A DNA stretch of 64,000 bases, taken from contig ONDA01000009.1 in assembly GCA_900316475.1 (NCBI GenBank), positions 42,970 through 106,969 of the forward strand. The letters run 5' to 3'. Position 1 is the stretch's first letter, and every line of letters begins with the position of its first letter. Below the pieces are notes generated by a model that made no database searches, was not told the origin of the DNA, and was given only the letters and a program-made list of their open reading frames with translations. Both the position numbers and the translations under genes were made by a program. Below are positions 1 through 8,775 of this stretch, piece after piece. This DNA is from an uncultured Prevotellaceae bacterium. Lineage in GTDB: Bacteria > Bacteroidota > Bacteroidia > Bacteroidales > Bacteroidaceae.

Positions 1-1438
1 GACGCTCAATCTCGCCCTTGTAGGGCTGGTACTCCTTGAAGCGGTGGGCCATGATGGCCTCGCCCTGAGAGGCTGTCAGCACGTTGGTACGCAGACCGAT
101 GATGCCGCGCGAGGGGATGTCGAACTCAATATTCGTGCGCTCGCCCTGACTCTCCATCGAGGTCATCTCGCCCTTGCGGCGGGTCACCATGTCAATCATC
201 TTCGAGGCAAACTCCTCGGGGACGTTGATGGTAAGTTCCTCGACGGGCTCGCACTTCACGCCGTCCACCTCTTTATATATAACCTGGGGCTGCCCCACCT
301 GCAGTTCGTAGCCCTCACGACGCATCGTCTCGATGAGCACAGAGAGGTGTAGCACGCCACGGCCGGAGACGACCCACTTGTCGGTAGAGTCCTCAAACGG
401 CTCGACGCGCAGGGCGAGGTTCTTCTCAAGCTCTTTCTGCAGACGGTCGTTGATATGGCGCGAGGTGACGAACTTACCCTCACGACCGAAGAAGGGCGAG
501 TCGTTGATGGTAAAGAGCATCGACATCGTCGGCTCGTCAATGGCAATGGGAGGCAGCGGCTCGGGATTCTCGACGTCGCAGATGGTGTCGCCAATCTCAA
601 ACTTCTCGAGTCCGATGACGGCACAGATGTCGCCGCAGTCTACCTGCTCAATGCGCTGGTGGCCCATACCGTCGAAGGTATGCAGTTCCTTGATTTTCGT
701 CTTCTCCATCGAACCGTCGCGGTGGGCGATCGTCACCTGCTGACCGTCCTTCAGTTTGCCGCGATGGACGCGCCCCACGGCGATACGGCCCGTATAGCTG
801 CTATAGTCCAAAGAGGTGATGAGCATCTGCGGTGTACCCTCAATCTGCTGCGGTGCGGGGATGACCTCGACAATCTTGTCAAGCAGATAGGTGATGTCAG
901 TGGTCGGCTTCTGCCAGTCCTCGCCCATCCAGCCGTTCTTGGCCGAACCGTAGACGACGGGGAAGTCAAGCTGGTCTTCGGTGGCGTTCAGCGAGAACAT
1001 CAGGTCGAACACCATCTCGTAGACCTCCTCGGGACGGCAGTTGGGCTTGTCTACCTTGTTGACAACGACAATAGGCTTGAGACCGATTTGCAGCGCCTTC
1101 TGAAGCACGAAGCGCGTCTGCGGCATAGGTCCCTCGAAGGCGTCGACGAGCAGCAGGCAGCCATCGGCCATGTTGAGCACGCGCTCAACCTCGCCACCGA
1201 AGTCGGAGTGTCCCGGAGTGTCGATAATATTGATTTTCGTTCCTTTCCAGTTGATACTCACATTCTTCGAGAGAATAGTGATGCCTCGCTCACGCTCGAG
1301 GTCATTGGCGTCCAGTACTTGGCTCGACAGGTTCTGTCCCTCGCGGAAGAGGTTTCCTGCCAGCATCATCTTGTCCACGAGCGTCGTCTTGCCGTGGTCT
1401 ACGTGAGCAATAATTGCAATATTCCTGATGTCTTGCAT
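1..1438 (-). CDS. typA: Translational GTPase TypA/BipA, 3' part outside window
   Basis: TypA (BipA) is a ribosome-binding GTPase of the EF-G family that helps 50S assembly and growth under stress. The minus-strand frame opens at the ATG at 1438 and runs open to the window edge, giving about 479 of the roughly 600 residues usual for the family. The N-terminus reads [19 protein letters not shown], which contains the P-loop. It is followed by the switch II motif [14 protein letters not shown] and the G4 motif NKVDKP. Domain II and the EF-G-like domains follow, and the C-terminal domain begins near the edge ([10 protein letters not shown]). A good promoter lies about 25 bases upstream. The gene is divergent from rpsO. 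Confidence 0.96.
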   Translation of the reverse strand, partial: MQDIRNIAIIAHVDHGKTTLVDKMMLAGNLFREGQNLSSQVLDANDLERERGITILSKNVSINWKGTKINIIDTPGHSDFGGEVERVLNMADGCLLLVDAFEGPMPQTRFVLQKALQIGLKPIVVVNKVDKPNCRPEEVYEMVFDLMFSLNATEDQLDFPVVYGSAKNGWMGEDWQKPTTDITYLLDKIVEVIPAPQQIEGTPQMLITSLDYSSYTGRIAVGRVHRGKLKDGQQVTIAHRDGSMEKTKIKELHTFDGMGHQRIEQVDCGDICAVIGLEKFEIGDTICDVENPEPLPPIAIDEPTMSMLFTINDSPFFGREGKFVTSRHINDRLQKELEKNLALRVEPFEDSTDKWVVSGRGVLHLSVLIETMRREGYELQVGQPQVIYKEVDGVKCEPVEELTINVPEEFASKMIDMVTRRKGEMTSMESQGERTNIEFDIPSRGIIGLRTNVLTASQGEAIMAHRFKEYQPYKGEIER

Positions 1439-1462
1439 ACGTCGTTTTGTTGAAATCGGGTG

Positions 1463-1494
1463 CAAAGGTACAAAAAAAGCCGGAAGTCACCAAA
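1463..1494 (-). promoter_or_regulatory. Bacteroidota-type promoter of typA
   Basis: Read on the minus strand, TACCTTTG (1463-1470) is the -7 box and TTTG (1491-1494) the -33 box, 20 bases apart. The typA ATG lies about 25 bases downstream. Confidence 0.75.
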
Positions 1495-1599
1495 CTTCCA
1501 GCTCTTTTTTCGTATTAGCACGCAAGGATTTACAGGAAGAGAGAAAAGGGCCTTCAAGAGCGCCTTCAATCTTTGCAAGTAGAAAAAATTCCGTAAACA

Positions 1600-1631
1600 T
1601 TTGGCAGTTCGGAGAAAAAGCAGTACCTTTG
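1600..1631 (+). promoter_or_regulatory. Bacteroidota-type promoter of rpsO
   Basis: TTTG at 1600-1603 and TACCTTTG at 1624-1631, 20 bases apart. This leaves a leader of about 85 nt before the rpsO ATG at 1721, long enough for autoregulatory S15 binding, although no specific S15 structure was identified. Confidence 0.75.
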
Positions 1632-1720
1632 CAGCCGCATTTGACGAAGCCCCCGTCGTTGATGAAGGCGGAAAGGACTTTTGAAGGATGTTTAGTATTA
1701 ACAATTAATTCATCAAAACA

Positions 1721-1990
1721 ATGTATTTAGACAAAGAAAAGAAGGTTGAGATTTTCAGCCAGTACGGCAAGGGTGCTACTGACACCGGTTCTGCCGAAGC
1801 ACAGATTGCCCTGTTCACCTATCGTATCAAGCACCTGACGGAGCACCTGAAGAAGAACCACAAGGACTTCGGTACCGCTCGCTCGCTGACCATGCTGGTA
1901 GGTCGTCGCCGCAAACTGCTGAAGTATCTCTATGTGAACGACATCAACCGCTACCGTGCTATCGTGAAGGCTCTCGGCCTGCGTAAGTAA
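1721..1990 (+). CDS. rpsO: 30S ribosomal protein S15
   Basis: S15 is a primary 16S rRNA-binding protein of the small-subunit platform. The 89-residue length is exactly that of the family. The conserved core TGSAEAQIALFTYRI is followed by LTEHLK, KDFGTARSLTMLVGRRRKLL and a C-terminal basic tail. It is monocistronic: it has its own promoter and a strong intrinsic terminator 25 bases after the stop. Confidence 0.98.
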   Translation: MYLDKEKKVEIFSQYGKGATDTGSAEAQIALFTYRIKHLTEHLKKNHKDFGTARSLTMLVGRRRKLLKYLYVNDINRYRAIVKALGLRK

Positions 1991-2014
1991 TAAGGTTGTC
2001 AAAACACCACTGTT

Positions 2015-2050
2015 AAAACCGCGTAGGGAAATCCCTATGCGGTTTTATAG
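2015..2050 (+). terminator. Intrinsic terminator of rpsO
   Basis: A 14-bp stem (2015-2028 pairing with 2033-2046, one G-T pair) with loop AAAT ends in a T-rich run. It ends just ahead of the promoter of the next gene. Confidence 0.85.
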
Positions 2051-2058
2051 TTTTACCC

Positions 2059-2090
2059 CTTGTGGCATTGAAGAAATTGTCGTATCTTTG
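2059..2090 (+). promoter_or_regulatory. Promoter of the small lipoprotein gene
   Basis: CTTG at 2059-2062 and TATCTTTG at 2083-2090, 20 bases apart. It lies inside the long upstream extension of the lipoprotein frame, so it supports the internal start at 2139. Confidence 0.7.
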
Positions 2091-2138
2091 CACCAGAGAT
2101 TAGAAAACAAGAGTATTCACCTGACAAAAGCTACGATT

Positions 2139-2708
2139 ATGAAGAAGTTTTATACCTATCTGACAATGCTGCTCATAGCAAGCATGACCATGACAACGCT
2201 GACCTCCTGCGACTGGTGGGACGAGGACGAGGACATTGCCTACACCCTGGAAGGCACCTGGCGCGGCGAGATGAGAATCAAGTCGACGTATAGCGGACGG
2301 ACGTACTACGCCACCTATACCGAAATAACATTCCTGAAGGATCCTTACCGCTACTCCAGCGGAGAAGGCTACTGGGTGGACTACTACTCGGATGCTCCCT
2401 GGGACTACGTGGCCAACCACATCCGCTGGACGGTGAACCTGTCGGACATCGACATCTACTTCCGCGAGGACGGCACACACTTCACCATCCGCAACTACCG
2501 CCTGAACAACGACCGCTTCACGGGCACGCTCTATGACAACGGTCAGCGCGTAGACTTCTCGCTCTACCACACGTCAGCGCCCAACTGGGGCAGCTACGAC
2601 CGCTGGGGCTACGATGACTGGTACGACAACTACTACTGGTCGCGCACACGCAGCGCCAATAACGACACGAAAGCCGTGGAGAAGCCTGTGCGCAGCATCG
2701 GTGACTAA
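2139..2708 (+). CDS. Small exported lipoprotein, function unknown
   Basis: The frame is open from 2037, but the promoter at 2059-2090 and the signal peptide place the start at ATG 2139 (189 residues). The N-terminus MKKFYTYLTMLLIASM leads to the lipobox LTSC, so the protein should be lipidated and exported. The mature part is rich in Tyr, Trp and Asp and reads like a small beta-rich domain (LEGTWRGEMRI, TYTEITFL, GTLYDNGQRVDFSLY), similar in style to lipocalin-like proteins of Bacteroidales. I do not recognise a named family with certainty. It stands alone between two terminators. Confidence 0.85.
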   Translation: MKKFYTYLTMLLIASMTMTTLTSCDWWDEDEDIAYTLEGTWRGEMRIKSTYSGRTYYATYTEITFLKDPYRYSSGEGYWVDYYSDAPWDYVANHIRWTVNLSDIDIYFREDGTHFTIRNYRLNNDRFTGTLYDNGQRVDFSLYHTSAPNWGSYDRWGYDDWYDNYYWSRTRSANNDTKAVEKPVRSIGD

Positions 2709-2709
2709 C

Positions 2710-2741
2710 AAAAAAAAGAGGCATTTGCCTCTTTTTTTTAT
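2710..2741. terminator. Bidirectional terminator between lipoprotein and GH28 genes
   Basis: An A-tract, the stem GAGGCA-TT-TGCCTC and a T-tract form a symmetrical hairpin. It can end the plus-strand lipoprotein transcript and the minus-strand GH28 transcript. Confidence 0.8.
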
Positions 2742-4204
2742 TTTATCAACGTAATGTTGACGTTATCTTTCTTGATACCCTTGCAGTACTGGAAAGTAGC
2801 GTCTTTCTTAGCCGTGATGTCGATGTCCTTCAGGGTGATGCCGTTGATAGGCATCTCGGGCAGTCCGTTGAACTCCATGGCATAGCCGGCATTGTGGCAG
2901 ACGACATTGCGGATGTCAATGTTGCGGAAGATAGGTGTCTCCTCGGTGACAGGCATGTACTCAGCCTCTTTCTGACTACCAGAAGCCAGTGTCTCAGTCA
3001 CGGACTTGCCACCATAATACATATTAAACGTGAGGGCGTAGGTCTCGATGTCGGTCATAGAGATGCCGTCAATGAAGATGTTCTCCACGATGCCGCCACG
3101 GCCACGGGTAGACTTGAAGCGCAAGCCGACGTCGGTACCCACGAACTGGCAGTTTGCCACCTTGATATTCTTCACGCCACCGCTCATCTCGGAGCCTACA
3201 ACAAAGCCGCCATGACCGGCAAAGACGGTACAACCGTCGACAACGACATTAGCGCAGGGAATACCGCGGCGACGGCCGTCGGCGTCCTTACCGCTCTTGA
3301 TGCAGATACCATCGTCGCCAGCATCGAAGCGCGAGTTGACAATCAGAGCGTTGGTACACGACTCCAGGTCGAGGGCATCGCCATTTTGGGCGTAGGCGGG
3401 GTTACGCACGAGTACATTATCTATAATAATATTCTGGCACATCAGCGGATGAAGGTTCCACGCGGGGGAGTTCTGGAAAATGACGCCCTCGAGCAGCACG
3501 TTCTTACAGTTGACGAGGCTCACCATGACGGGACGCAGGAACCGCTTCACAGCCTGCCATTCCTCTTCGGTCTGGGCGGCGGGAACGTTCATGTTCGCTC
3601 CCTCTTCGCCCTTGGCATACCCTGCGGATGGCACCCAGTAGTCTTTCTTCATCTCCTGACTGCCGGGAATAGCCAACAGGCGCTTCCAGTGGCCTTCCGT
3701 GACTTTGGAGTGCTTCACGGGACGCCAGTACTGGCCATTTCCGTCGATGACGCCATGTCCCGTGATGCTGATATTGGTAGCACCATTGGCAGAGAGTGGC
3801 GACTGACAGCGACGGGTGTCAAGGCCCTCGAAGGATGTCTTGATAAGGGGATAGAGGTTTTCGTCGGCAGCAAACTGGATGACGGCGCCAGCCTCCAAGT
3901 GCAGGTCGATATTTGAGCGCAGCACCACGGGGCCTGTCTGCCACACGCCACGGGGCACGACGAGATGACCGCCGCCCATCTTGTACAGCTGGTCGATAGC
4001 CTTGGCGAAGGCATCTGTACAGAGCTGCTTCCCAGTGGGGTCGGCGCCGAAATCCTTCAGCGACACCTTCGCATCGGGAATGACGGGGGCTTTCACTTCT
4101 GCCATCTTAAACGGCAGGTTGTCGGTGTACTGCTTGTACGGATTCTGTGCTTTCAGACAGAGGACAGCCGAAAGACAGAGGAACAGAAGAATAGTTTTTC
4201 TCAT
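2738..4204 (-). CDS. Glycoside hydrolase family 28 (polygalacturonase-like), exported
   Basis: GH28 enzymes fold as right-handed beta helices and hydrolyse galacturonan or rhamnogalacturonan linkages with inversion. The 488-residue protein starts with a signal peptide (MRKTILLFLCLSAVLCLKAQ), so it is probably periplasmic. Family motifs occur in order: NGDALDLES (about residue 272), GDDGICIKSG (about 295) with the paired Asp, GHGGFVVGSE (about 328) with the catalytic-site His, and RFKSTRGRGG (about 360). It begins 17 bases after the folK stop, so it may be the last gene of that operon, an odd place for a pectinase. The exact substrate cannot be read from sequence. Confidence 0.93.
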   Translation of the reverse strand: MRKTILLFLCLSAVLCLKAQNPYKQYTDNLPFKMAEVKAPVIPDAKVSLKDFGADPTGKQLCTDAFAKAIDQLYKMGGGHLVVPRGVWQTGPVVLRSNIDLHLEAGAVIQFAADENLYPLIKTSFEGLDTRRCQSPLSANGATNISITGHGVIDGNGQYWRPVKHSKVTEGHWKRLLAIPGSQEMKKDYWVPSAGYAKGEEGANMNVPAAQTEEEWQAVKRFLRPVMVSLVNCKNVLLEGVIFQNSPAWNLHPLMCQNIIIDNVLVRNPAYAQNGDALDLESCTNALIVNSRFDAGDDGICIKSGKDADGRRRGIPCANVVVDGCTVFAGHGGFVVGSEMSGGVKNIKVANCQFVGTDVGLRFKSTRGRGGIVENIFIDGISMTDIETYALTFNMYYGGKSVTETLASGSQKEAEYMPVTEETPIFRNIDIRNVVCHNAGYAMEFNGLPEMPINGITLKDIDITAKKDATFQYCKGIKKDNVNITLIK

Positions 4205-4221
4205 TATCTTAGTATTATTAG

Positions 4222-4653
4222 TTATAGTTTGTTGTTAATCTCTCTGAGCGGCAGCATCACGAAGTCGCGCTCATACATCAACGGATGGGGTATCTTCAGG
4301 TCTGGCTCGTCGACGCTCAGGTCGTCGTAGAGCAGGATGTCGATGTCTATCGGACGGTCGGTGTAGTTGCGGTTTGTCAACCTGCGATTGACGTTTTTAT
4401 GCCGTCCCATGTCGCGTTCTATCTGTTGCGTCAGCCGCAGAATCTCACGCGGTGTCTTATCGGTCTCACAGAGGACGACGGCATTGAGGAAACGGTTGTC
4501 AGACTGGAAGCCCCACGGCTCCGTCTCGACGAACGACGACTGGCGTGTCACCATCCCTACTTGCTCGTCAATGAACCTAATGGCCTGTTCAAGATTCTCC
4601 CAACGATTGCCGAGATTGGAGCCTAGCCCCAAATATACCTGATGGTCTGCCAT
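4222..4653 (-). CDS. folK: 2-amino-4-hydroxy-6-hydroxymethyldihydropteridine diphosphokinase
   Basis: HPPK transfers pyrophosphate from ATP to the pterin in folate synthesis. The 143-residue protein carries the family start VYLGLGSNLGNRWENL, the pterin-binding segment SSFVETEPWGFQSDNRFLNAV (about residues 40-60) and the magnesium motif RPIDIDILLYDD. It lies 57 bases downstream of queA in a minus-strand run, with a GC-rich palindromic repeat in the gap. folE for the same pathway is elsewhere in the window (24548). Confidence 0.97.
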   Translation of the reverse strand: MADHQVYLGLGSNLGNRWENLEQAIRFIDEQVGMVTRQSSFVETEPWGFQSDNRFLNAVVLCETDKTPREILRLTQQIERDMGRHKNVNRRLTNRNYTDRPIDIDILLYDDLSVDEPDLKIPHPLMYERDFVMLPLREINNKL

Positions 4654-4668
4654 AATGGTTTAACATAT

Positions 4669-4710
4669 TACTCCCCTCCCTCGCAGGGAGGGGCACAGGG
4701 GGTGGGTCTT
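4669..4710 (+). repeat. GC-rich palindromic repeat, copy A (queA-folK gap)
   Basis: A CTCCCCTCCC / GGGAGGGG hairpin followed by a G-rich tail ending GGTGGGTCT. The same layout occurs at 11987-12025 (opposite strand) and 12089-12127, which shows a dispersed family. Confidence 0.75.
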
Positions 4711-5853
4711 CTAATCGTCGAGAATCAGCAGACCGTCGCCATAGCAGCCGAACATATAGCCTTTGTCGACGGCCTGCTCGTAGGCTTCGTAGACGAGGTC
4801 GTAGCCGCCAAAGGCCGCCGTCAGCATCATCATCGTCGACTCAGGATGATAGAAGTTGGCTATCAGCGCATTGGAGAGTCCGAAGTCGTATGGCGGGAAG
4901 ATGAACTTATTGGTCCAGCCGTCGAAGGGCTTCAACATTCCGTCGGTACCGACAGACGACTCTGTGGCGCGTGCCGTACTGACACCCACGGCGCATACCC
5001 GGCGGCCCTGTTCCTTGGTCTCATTCACCAAACGGCAGCAGTCGTCGCTGATGATGACCTGCTCTGAACCCATTTTATGCTTGGTCAGGTCTTCTACCTC
5101 AATAGCGTCGAAACAGCCCAAACCGCAGTGGACGGTAAGGTAGGCGAAGTTGAAACCGCGAATCTCCATCATCTTCAGCAGTTCGCGGCTGAAGTGCAGA
5201 CCCGTGGCAGGGGCGGTGACGGCGCCCTCGTTGCGGGCAAAGATGGTCTGGAAGTTCTCCATATCGTCGGCATCGGCAGGCCGGCGGTCGACGATGTAGC
5301 GCGGCAGCGGTGCCTCGCCCAAGGCGAAGAGTTCGCGCTTGAACTCCTCGTGCTCACAGTCGTAGAGGAAGCGCAGCGTACGGCCGCGGCTCGTCGTGTT
5401 GTCGATGACCTCGGCAACCATCGGGCCGTCCTCCTCGAAGAAGAGTTTGTTGCCGATACGTATCTTGCGGGCTGGTTCCACGAGTACATCCCACAGGCGC
5501 AGTTCCTCGTTGAGTTCACGCAACAGGAACACCTCTATCTTGGCGTCGGTCTTCTCTTTCGTGCCGTAGAGACGGGCGGGAAAGACCTTGGTATCATTGA
5601 AGATAAAGGTATCGCCCTCGTCGAAGTAGTTCACCAGGTCGCGGAACGTCATAAACTGGTCGGTATCGTTGCCGTCAGCGTCTTTCTTGTACATCTCTAT
5701 CTCCTGACGCTTGCGGTGAACGACCATCAGCCGTGACTGGTCACGGCTGAAAACGCGCTCTATCTCGCCATTCTCGTCCTTAAAGGTGCGATGCGGCGGA
5801 TAAAGGGCGACCTGCTCTTCAGGCAATTTGAATCTGAATTGTGATAGTTTCAT
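4711..5853 (-). CDS. queA: tRNA preQ1(34) S-adenosylmethionine ribosyltransferase-isomerase
   Basis: QueA moves the ribosyl group of SAM onto preQ1 in tRNA to make epoxyqueuosine. The 380-residue protein starts [20 protein letters not shown]. It shows [15 protein letters not shown] (about residues 80-95), RYI followed by the [15 protein letters not shown] block (about 215), and [10 protein letters not shown]. These are diagnostic QueA stretches. It is part of the uppP-truB-queA-folK run. The adjacent truB also modifies tRNA. Confidence 0.97.
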   Translation of the reverse strand: MKLSQFRFKLPEEQVALYPPHRTFKDENGEIERVFSRDQSRLMVVHRKRQEIEMYKKDADGNDTDQFMTFRDLVNYFDEGDTFIFNDTKVFPARLYGTKEKTDAKIEVFLLRELNEELRLWDVLVEPARKIRIGNKLFFEEDGPMVAEVIDNTTSRGRTLRFLYDCEHEEFKRELFALGEAPLPRYIVDRRPADADDMENFQTIFARNEGAVTAPATGLHFSRELLKMMEIRGFNFAYLTVHCGLGCFDAIEVEDLTKHKMGSEQVIISDDCCRLVNETKEQGRRVCAVGVSTARATESSVGTDGMLKPFDGWTNKFIFPPYDFGLSNALIANFYHPESTMMMLTAAFGGYDLVYEAYEQAVDKGYMFGCYGDGLLILDD

Positions 5854-5925
5854 TATTTTGGCTGTTTTTTACTGTTTTAGTTAGAACTCCCATCGGCCCC
5901 ATTGGTCTCATAAGCCCCATAAGGC

Positions 5926-6624
5926 TCATTCCCCCAATTGCTCCTCTAACCACTGCGGGAAAGTGTCAAAGGTCAGGCAGTCCTCCAGGCGGACGTCACC
6001 CACGCGGGTCCGGCAGAGTGCCGTCAAGAAAGCACCACTGCCTAAAGCCTTACCGATGTCGCGGGCCAGGGAGCGGATATAGGTGCCCTTGCCGCAGGCC
6101 ACACGGATGCTCATCTGCATCGTCGCCGGGTCGAAGTCTGTCAGCTCTATCTCGTCGATACGCACAGGCTTGGCGGCCAGACGGTGGTCGATGCCCTTAC
6201 GGGCCAGTTCGTAGGCTCTGTCGCCAGCTACCATACAAGCGGAATAGAGGGGTGGTTCCTGCATGATGTCGCCAACGAAGTCTTTGAGCACGCGAAGGAT
6301 GAGTTCGCGGGTGATGTGGCGCGTCGGGTAGGTCCTGTCAACGGTATGCTCACGGTCGAACGACGATGTCGTGGCGCCGAGCTGCAGGGTGGCGGTGTAC
6401 TCCTTGTCGTGGAGCTGCAACGTCTCTATCTGTTTCGTGGCCTTGCCCGTACAGAGGATGAGCACACCCGTAGCCAGAGGGTCGAGGGTGCCGGCGTGTC
6501 CCATCTTCACCCGCTTGACGTGCAGTTTCTTCGACACGACGTAGCGGATGTGGGCCAAAGCGCCGAACGACGACATCCGGTAGGGCTTATTGATATAGAT
6601 GAATGTTCCTTCGTTGAAATCCAT
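5926..6624 (-). CDS. truB: tRNA pseudouridine(55) synthase
   Basis: TruB makes pseudouridine 55 in the T-loop of tRNAs. A longer open frame reaches 6744, but the start is set at ATG 6624. That ATG overlaps the uppP TAA by one base and gives the usual N-terminus MDFNEGTFIYINKPYRMSS. The protein has 232 residues. The catalytic Asp is D48 in GHAGTLDPLATGVL, and GKGTYIRSLARDIG is the conserved motif near the C-terminus. There is no PUA extension, as is common in Bacteroidota. It is translationally coupled to uppP. Confidence 0.97.
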   Translation of the reverse strand: MDFNEGTFIYINKPYRMSSFGALAHIRYVVSKKLHVKRVKMGHAGTLDPLATGVLILCTGKATKQIETLQLHDKEYTATLQLGATTSSFDREHTVDRTYPTRHITRELILRVLKDFVGDIMQEPPLYSACMVAGDRAYELARKGIDHRLAAKPVRIDEIELTDFDPATMQMSIRVACGKGTYIRSLARDIGKALGSGAFLTALCRTRVGDVRLEDCLTFDTFPQWLEEQLGE

Positions 6625-7481
6625 TAGTCTACCATTGCAAGTGAATGACCCGTCAGCAGCAACACGATGATAATGGTGCCGACGATGATGCGATAGATAC
6701 CAAATGCCTTGAAACCATACTTGGTGAGAAAGGCCACGAACCACTTCATAGCCAGCAGGGCCACGACAAAGGCCACGACACAGCCTAAGAGGAGCATCAT
6801 GATGTTATGTGACGTTGCCCAGACGGCATCTTCCTTGACAAGGTCGAGCAGGTCGAGGAGCGTGGCGCCGGCCATCGTGGGCACTGCCAGGAAGAACGAG
6901 AACTCGGCAGCGCGCTTACGTGTCAGTCCCTGTGTCATACCGCCTACGATGGTGGCCATCGACCGCGACACGCCGGGGATGACCGAGATACACTGGTACA
7001 GGCCAATCATAAAGGCGCGCTTCTCGTTGACTTTCCTGTCGTCGCTGCCTTTGTTGAAGAGCTTGTCGCAGAACAGCATGAACACACCGCCTACCACCAG
7101 CATCACGGCGACCACCTCGACGCTGTCGAGCAGCCAGTCGAGCAGGCCGGACTTCTTCGCCGCCAGACCGATGATGACCGCTGGTAGCACACCCACGAAA
7201 AGGAGCCAGTAGAAGTAGTACCTGTGTTTCAGGCGCTGCCACCACGAACAGCCCTCGGGGGCTGGCGAATGGTCGAACTTGAAGAACCGCTTCCAGTAGA
7301 GGCACACCACCGAGAGGATGGCGCCAAACTGTATAATGAACGTAAAGGCGTGGACGAAAGGATCACCCTGCTCGATGCCCAAGAGGTTCTGGGTGATAAT
7401 CATGTGTCCCGTCGACGAGACGGGCAGGAACTCGGTGAGTCCCTCCACGATGGCGATGATGACGGTTTCTATCCAGGTCAT
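6624..7481 (-). CDS. uppP: Undecaprenyl-diphosphatase UppP (BacA family)
   Basis: This integral membrane phosphatase recycles undecaprenyl pyrophosphate for peptidoglycan and other envelope polymers. The 285-residue protein has many hydrophobic segments and both family signatures: VEGLTEFLPVSSTGHM (residues about 13-28, the E-rich motif and Ser/His) and PGVSRSMATIVGGM (about 170). It overlaps DUF3098 upstream by 4 bases and truB downstream by 1 base, so it sits inside a tightly coupled operon. Confidence 0.97.
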   Translation of the reverse strand: MTWIETVIIAIVEGLTEFLPVSSTGHMIITQNLLGIEQGDPFVHAFTFIIQFGAILSVVCLYWKRFFKFDHSPAPEGCSWWQRLKHRYYFYWLLFVGVLPAVIIGLAAKKSGLLDWLLDSVEVVAVMLVVGGVFMLFCDKLFNKGSDDRKVNEKRAFMIGLYQCISVIPGVSRSMATIVGGMTQGLTRKRAAEFSFFLAVPTMAGATLLDLLDLVKEDAVWATSHNIMMLLLGCVVAFVVALLAMKWFVAFLTKYGFKAFGIYRIIVGTIIIVLLLTGHSLAMVD

Positions 7482-7735
7482 TTAGTATCCTCCTTCTGCA
7501 CTTCGTCCTTCGACTTATGCACCACGGCATAGATCATCGACAGGAATCCCAGCAGGCACACCACGGGTGCCACCACAATGCGGCGGGTACTGAAAATGTC
7601 GGGGTTGTAAGCTTCTTCTGTCGAGCTGCCACCACTCATCAGGATGAAACCGATGACGACGACGACCATACTTACGGCCAGCAGAATAAAGTTCATGCGG
7701 CCAAAAGCCAAATCTTTTTTCATATTATCGTTCAT
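7478..7735 (-). CDS. DUF3098 family small membrane protein
   Basis: An 85-residue protein with two hydrophobic segments (FILLAVSMVVVVIGFILM and VVAPVVCLLGFLSMIYAVV), a short linker containing YNPDIFSTRR and a charged tail. This matches the small Bacteroidota family DUF3098, which is habitually found between ftsX and uppP. The function is unknown; its position suggests an envelope or division role. It overlaps the uppP start by 4 bases. Confidence 0.9.
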   Translation of the reverse strand: MNDNMKKDLAFGRMNFILLAVSMVVVVIGFILMSGGSSTEEAYNPDIFSTRRIVVAPVVCLLGFLSMIYAVVHKSKDEVQKEDTK

Positions 7736-7770
7736 ATTTTCAATTTTACTTGATTTAATGGTTGATTTCT

Positions 7771-7804
7771 AATGTTTAATGTTTAATGTTTAATGTTTAA
7801 TGTT
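7771..7804. repeat. 7-bp tandem repeat in the ftsX-DUF3098 gap
   Basis: The unit aatgttt is repeated almost five times directly after the ftsX stop region. It is probably slippage-prone filler. Confidence 0.8.
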
Positions 7805-8683
7805 CTAAATTTTATACAGTTCCTGGGCACGCATCCTCAGGAAACGGTTCACCGAGATATACGAACACAGCGACGTGATAACCAGTCCGAAGAGCAGGAC
7901 GGCAATGCCCGTAACGGCCAGCACCTGCCACGTGATGATAGAGGTCAGGTTGGGCTCATATTGGTAGAGGCTCCACACCCCTGCGCCCAGGACGATGCAG
8001 GCCAGCAGCGCAGCCACGAACCCGACAGTCAGCCCCGTGTACATAAACGGGCGGCGGATAAAGCCCCAGGAGGCGCCCACCAGTTTCATCGTGTGTATCA
8101 GGAAGCGCTGCGAATAGACACGCAGGCGCACCGTATTGTTCACCAGAGAGTAGCTGATGAACGTCAGCAGCAGGGCCAGCACCAACAGCACAAGACTCAC
8201 CTTCTGCAGGTTCTTGTTCACTTTGTCCATCAGGTCTTCCTGATAGGCCACATCGCTCACCTTCGGGTTCTTCCTCAGCTCGGCAGCTATCCAGGCCAGG
8301 GAGTCGCGGTTGGCATAGTCAGAGTTCAGCTGCAGTTCCAGCGTTGCCACGAAGGGGTTCATTCCCAAGAACTCCGAGGGGTCGCTGCCCATGGCTTCCG
8401 TCTGGTCCTTCAGCGCCTGCTCCTTGCTCACATAGTCGATGTTGTGGGCGTAGGGCCGGTGGTAGAGCTCACGACATAGCCGGTGGGCATCGTTCGTGCT
8501 CACCGTATCACCCAGCATGACGGTCACCGTCAAGTGCTCTTTCACATAGTTGGACAGGTTATGAGCCGTGAGTACCGAGAATACCACAAGCCCCAGCAAT
8601 ATCAGCACCATCGTCGTGCTGATACACAATGTAACAACCTGCAAGCCGTTACGGCGACGGGTCGTTCTTTTCTTCTTACTCAT
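7805..8683 (-). CDS. ftsX: Cell division protein FtsX (ABC permease-like)
   Basis: FtsX with FtsE links septal peptidoglycan hydrolase activation to division. The 292-residue protein has a basic N-terminus (MSKKKRTTRRRNG), a first membrane span (about residues 15-38), and an extracytoplasmic domain with FVATLELQLNSDYA and LAWIAAELRKNPKVSDVAY. Three C-terminal spans follow. A clear promoter lies upstream. ftsE is not adjacent. It heads the ftsX-DUF3098-uppP-truB-queA-folK run. Confidence 0.95.
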   Translation of the reverse strand: MSKKKRTTRRRNGLQVVTLCISTTMVLILLGLVVFSVLTAHNLSNYVKEHLTVTVMLGDTVSTNDAHRLCRELYHRPYAHNIDYVSKEQALKDQTEAMGSDPSEFLGMNPFVATLELQLNSDYANRDSLAWIAAELRKNPKVSDVAYQEDLMDKVNKNLQKVSLVLLVLALLLTFISYSLVNNTVRLRVYSQRFLIHTMKLVGASWGFIRRPFMYTGLTVGFVAALLACIVLGAGVWSLYQYEPNLTSIITWQVLAVTGIAVLLFGLVITSLCSYISVNRFLRMRAQELYKI

Positions 8684-8689
8684 CTATAC

Positions 8690-8703
8690 TTTACGTACGT
8701 AAA
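8690..8703. promoter_or_regulatory. Perfect 14-bp palindrome in the ftsX leader
   Basis: TTTACGTACGTAAA lies between the ftsX -7 box and its start codon. It is a candidate operator, with no further support in the window. Confidence 0.35.
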
Positions 8704-8718
8704 ATTCAAATTCGCGTG

Positions 8719-8750
8719 CAAAGATACACAATAATTTGGTAAAACCCAAA
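8719..8750 (-). promoter_or_regulatory. Promoter of ftsX operon
   Basis: On the minus strand, TATCTTTG (8719-8726) and TTTG (8747-8750), 20 bases apart. It overlaps the divergent promoter of the radical SAM gene. Confidence 0.75.
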
Positions 8751-8767
8751 ACTTTTTTGTAATTTTG
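8735..8767 (+). promoter_or_regulatory. Promoter of radical SAM gene
   Basis: TTTG (8735-8738) and TAATTTTG (8760-8767), 21 bases apart. The ATG is 9 bases further on, so the leader is very short. Confidence 0.7.
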
Positions 8768-8775
8768 CAGCCGCT

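Noticed and set aside
6625-6744. N-terminal extension of truB into uppP
   Set aside because: TruB family N-terminus starts at 6624 and the extension is the antiframe of the uppP C-terminus.
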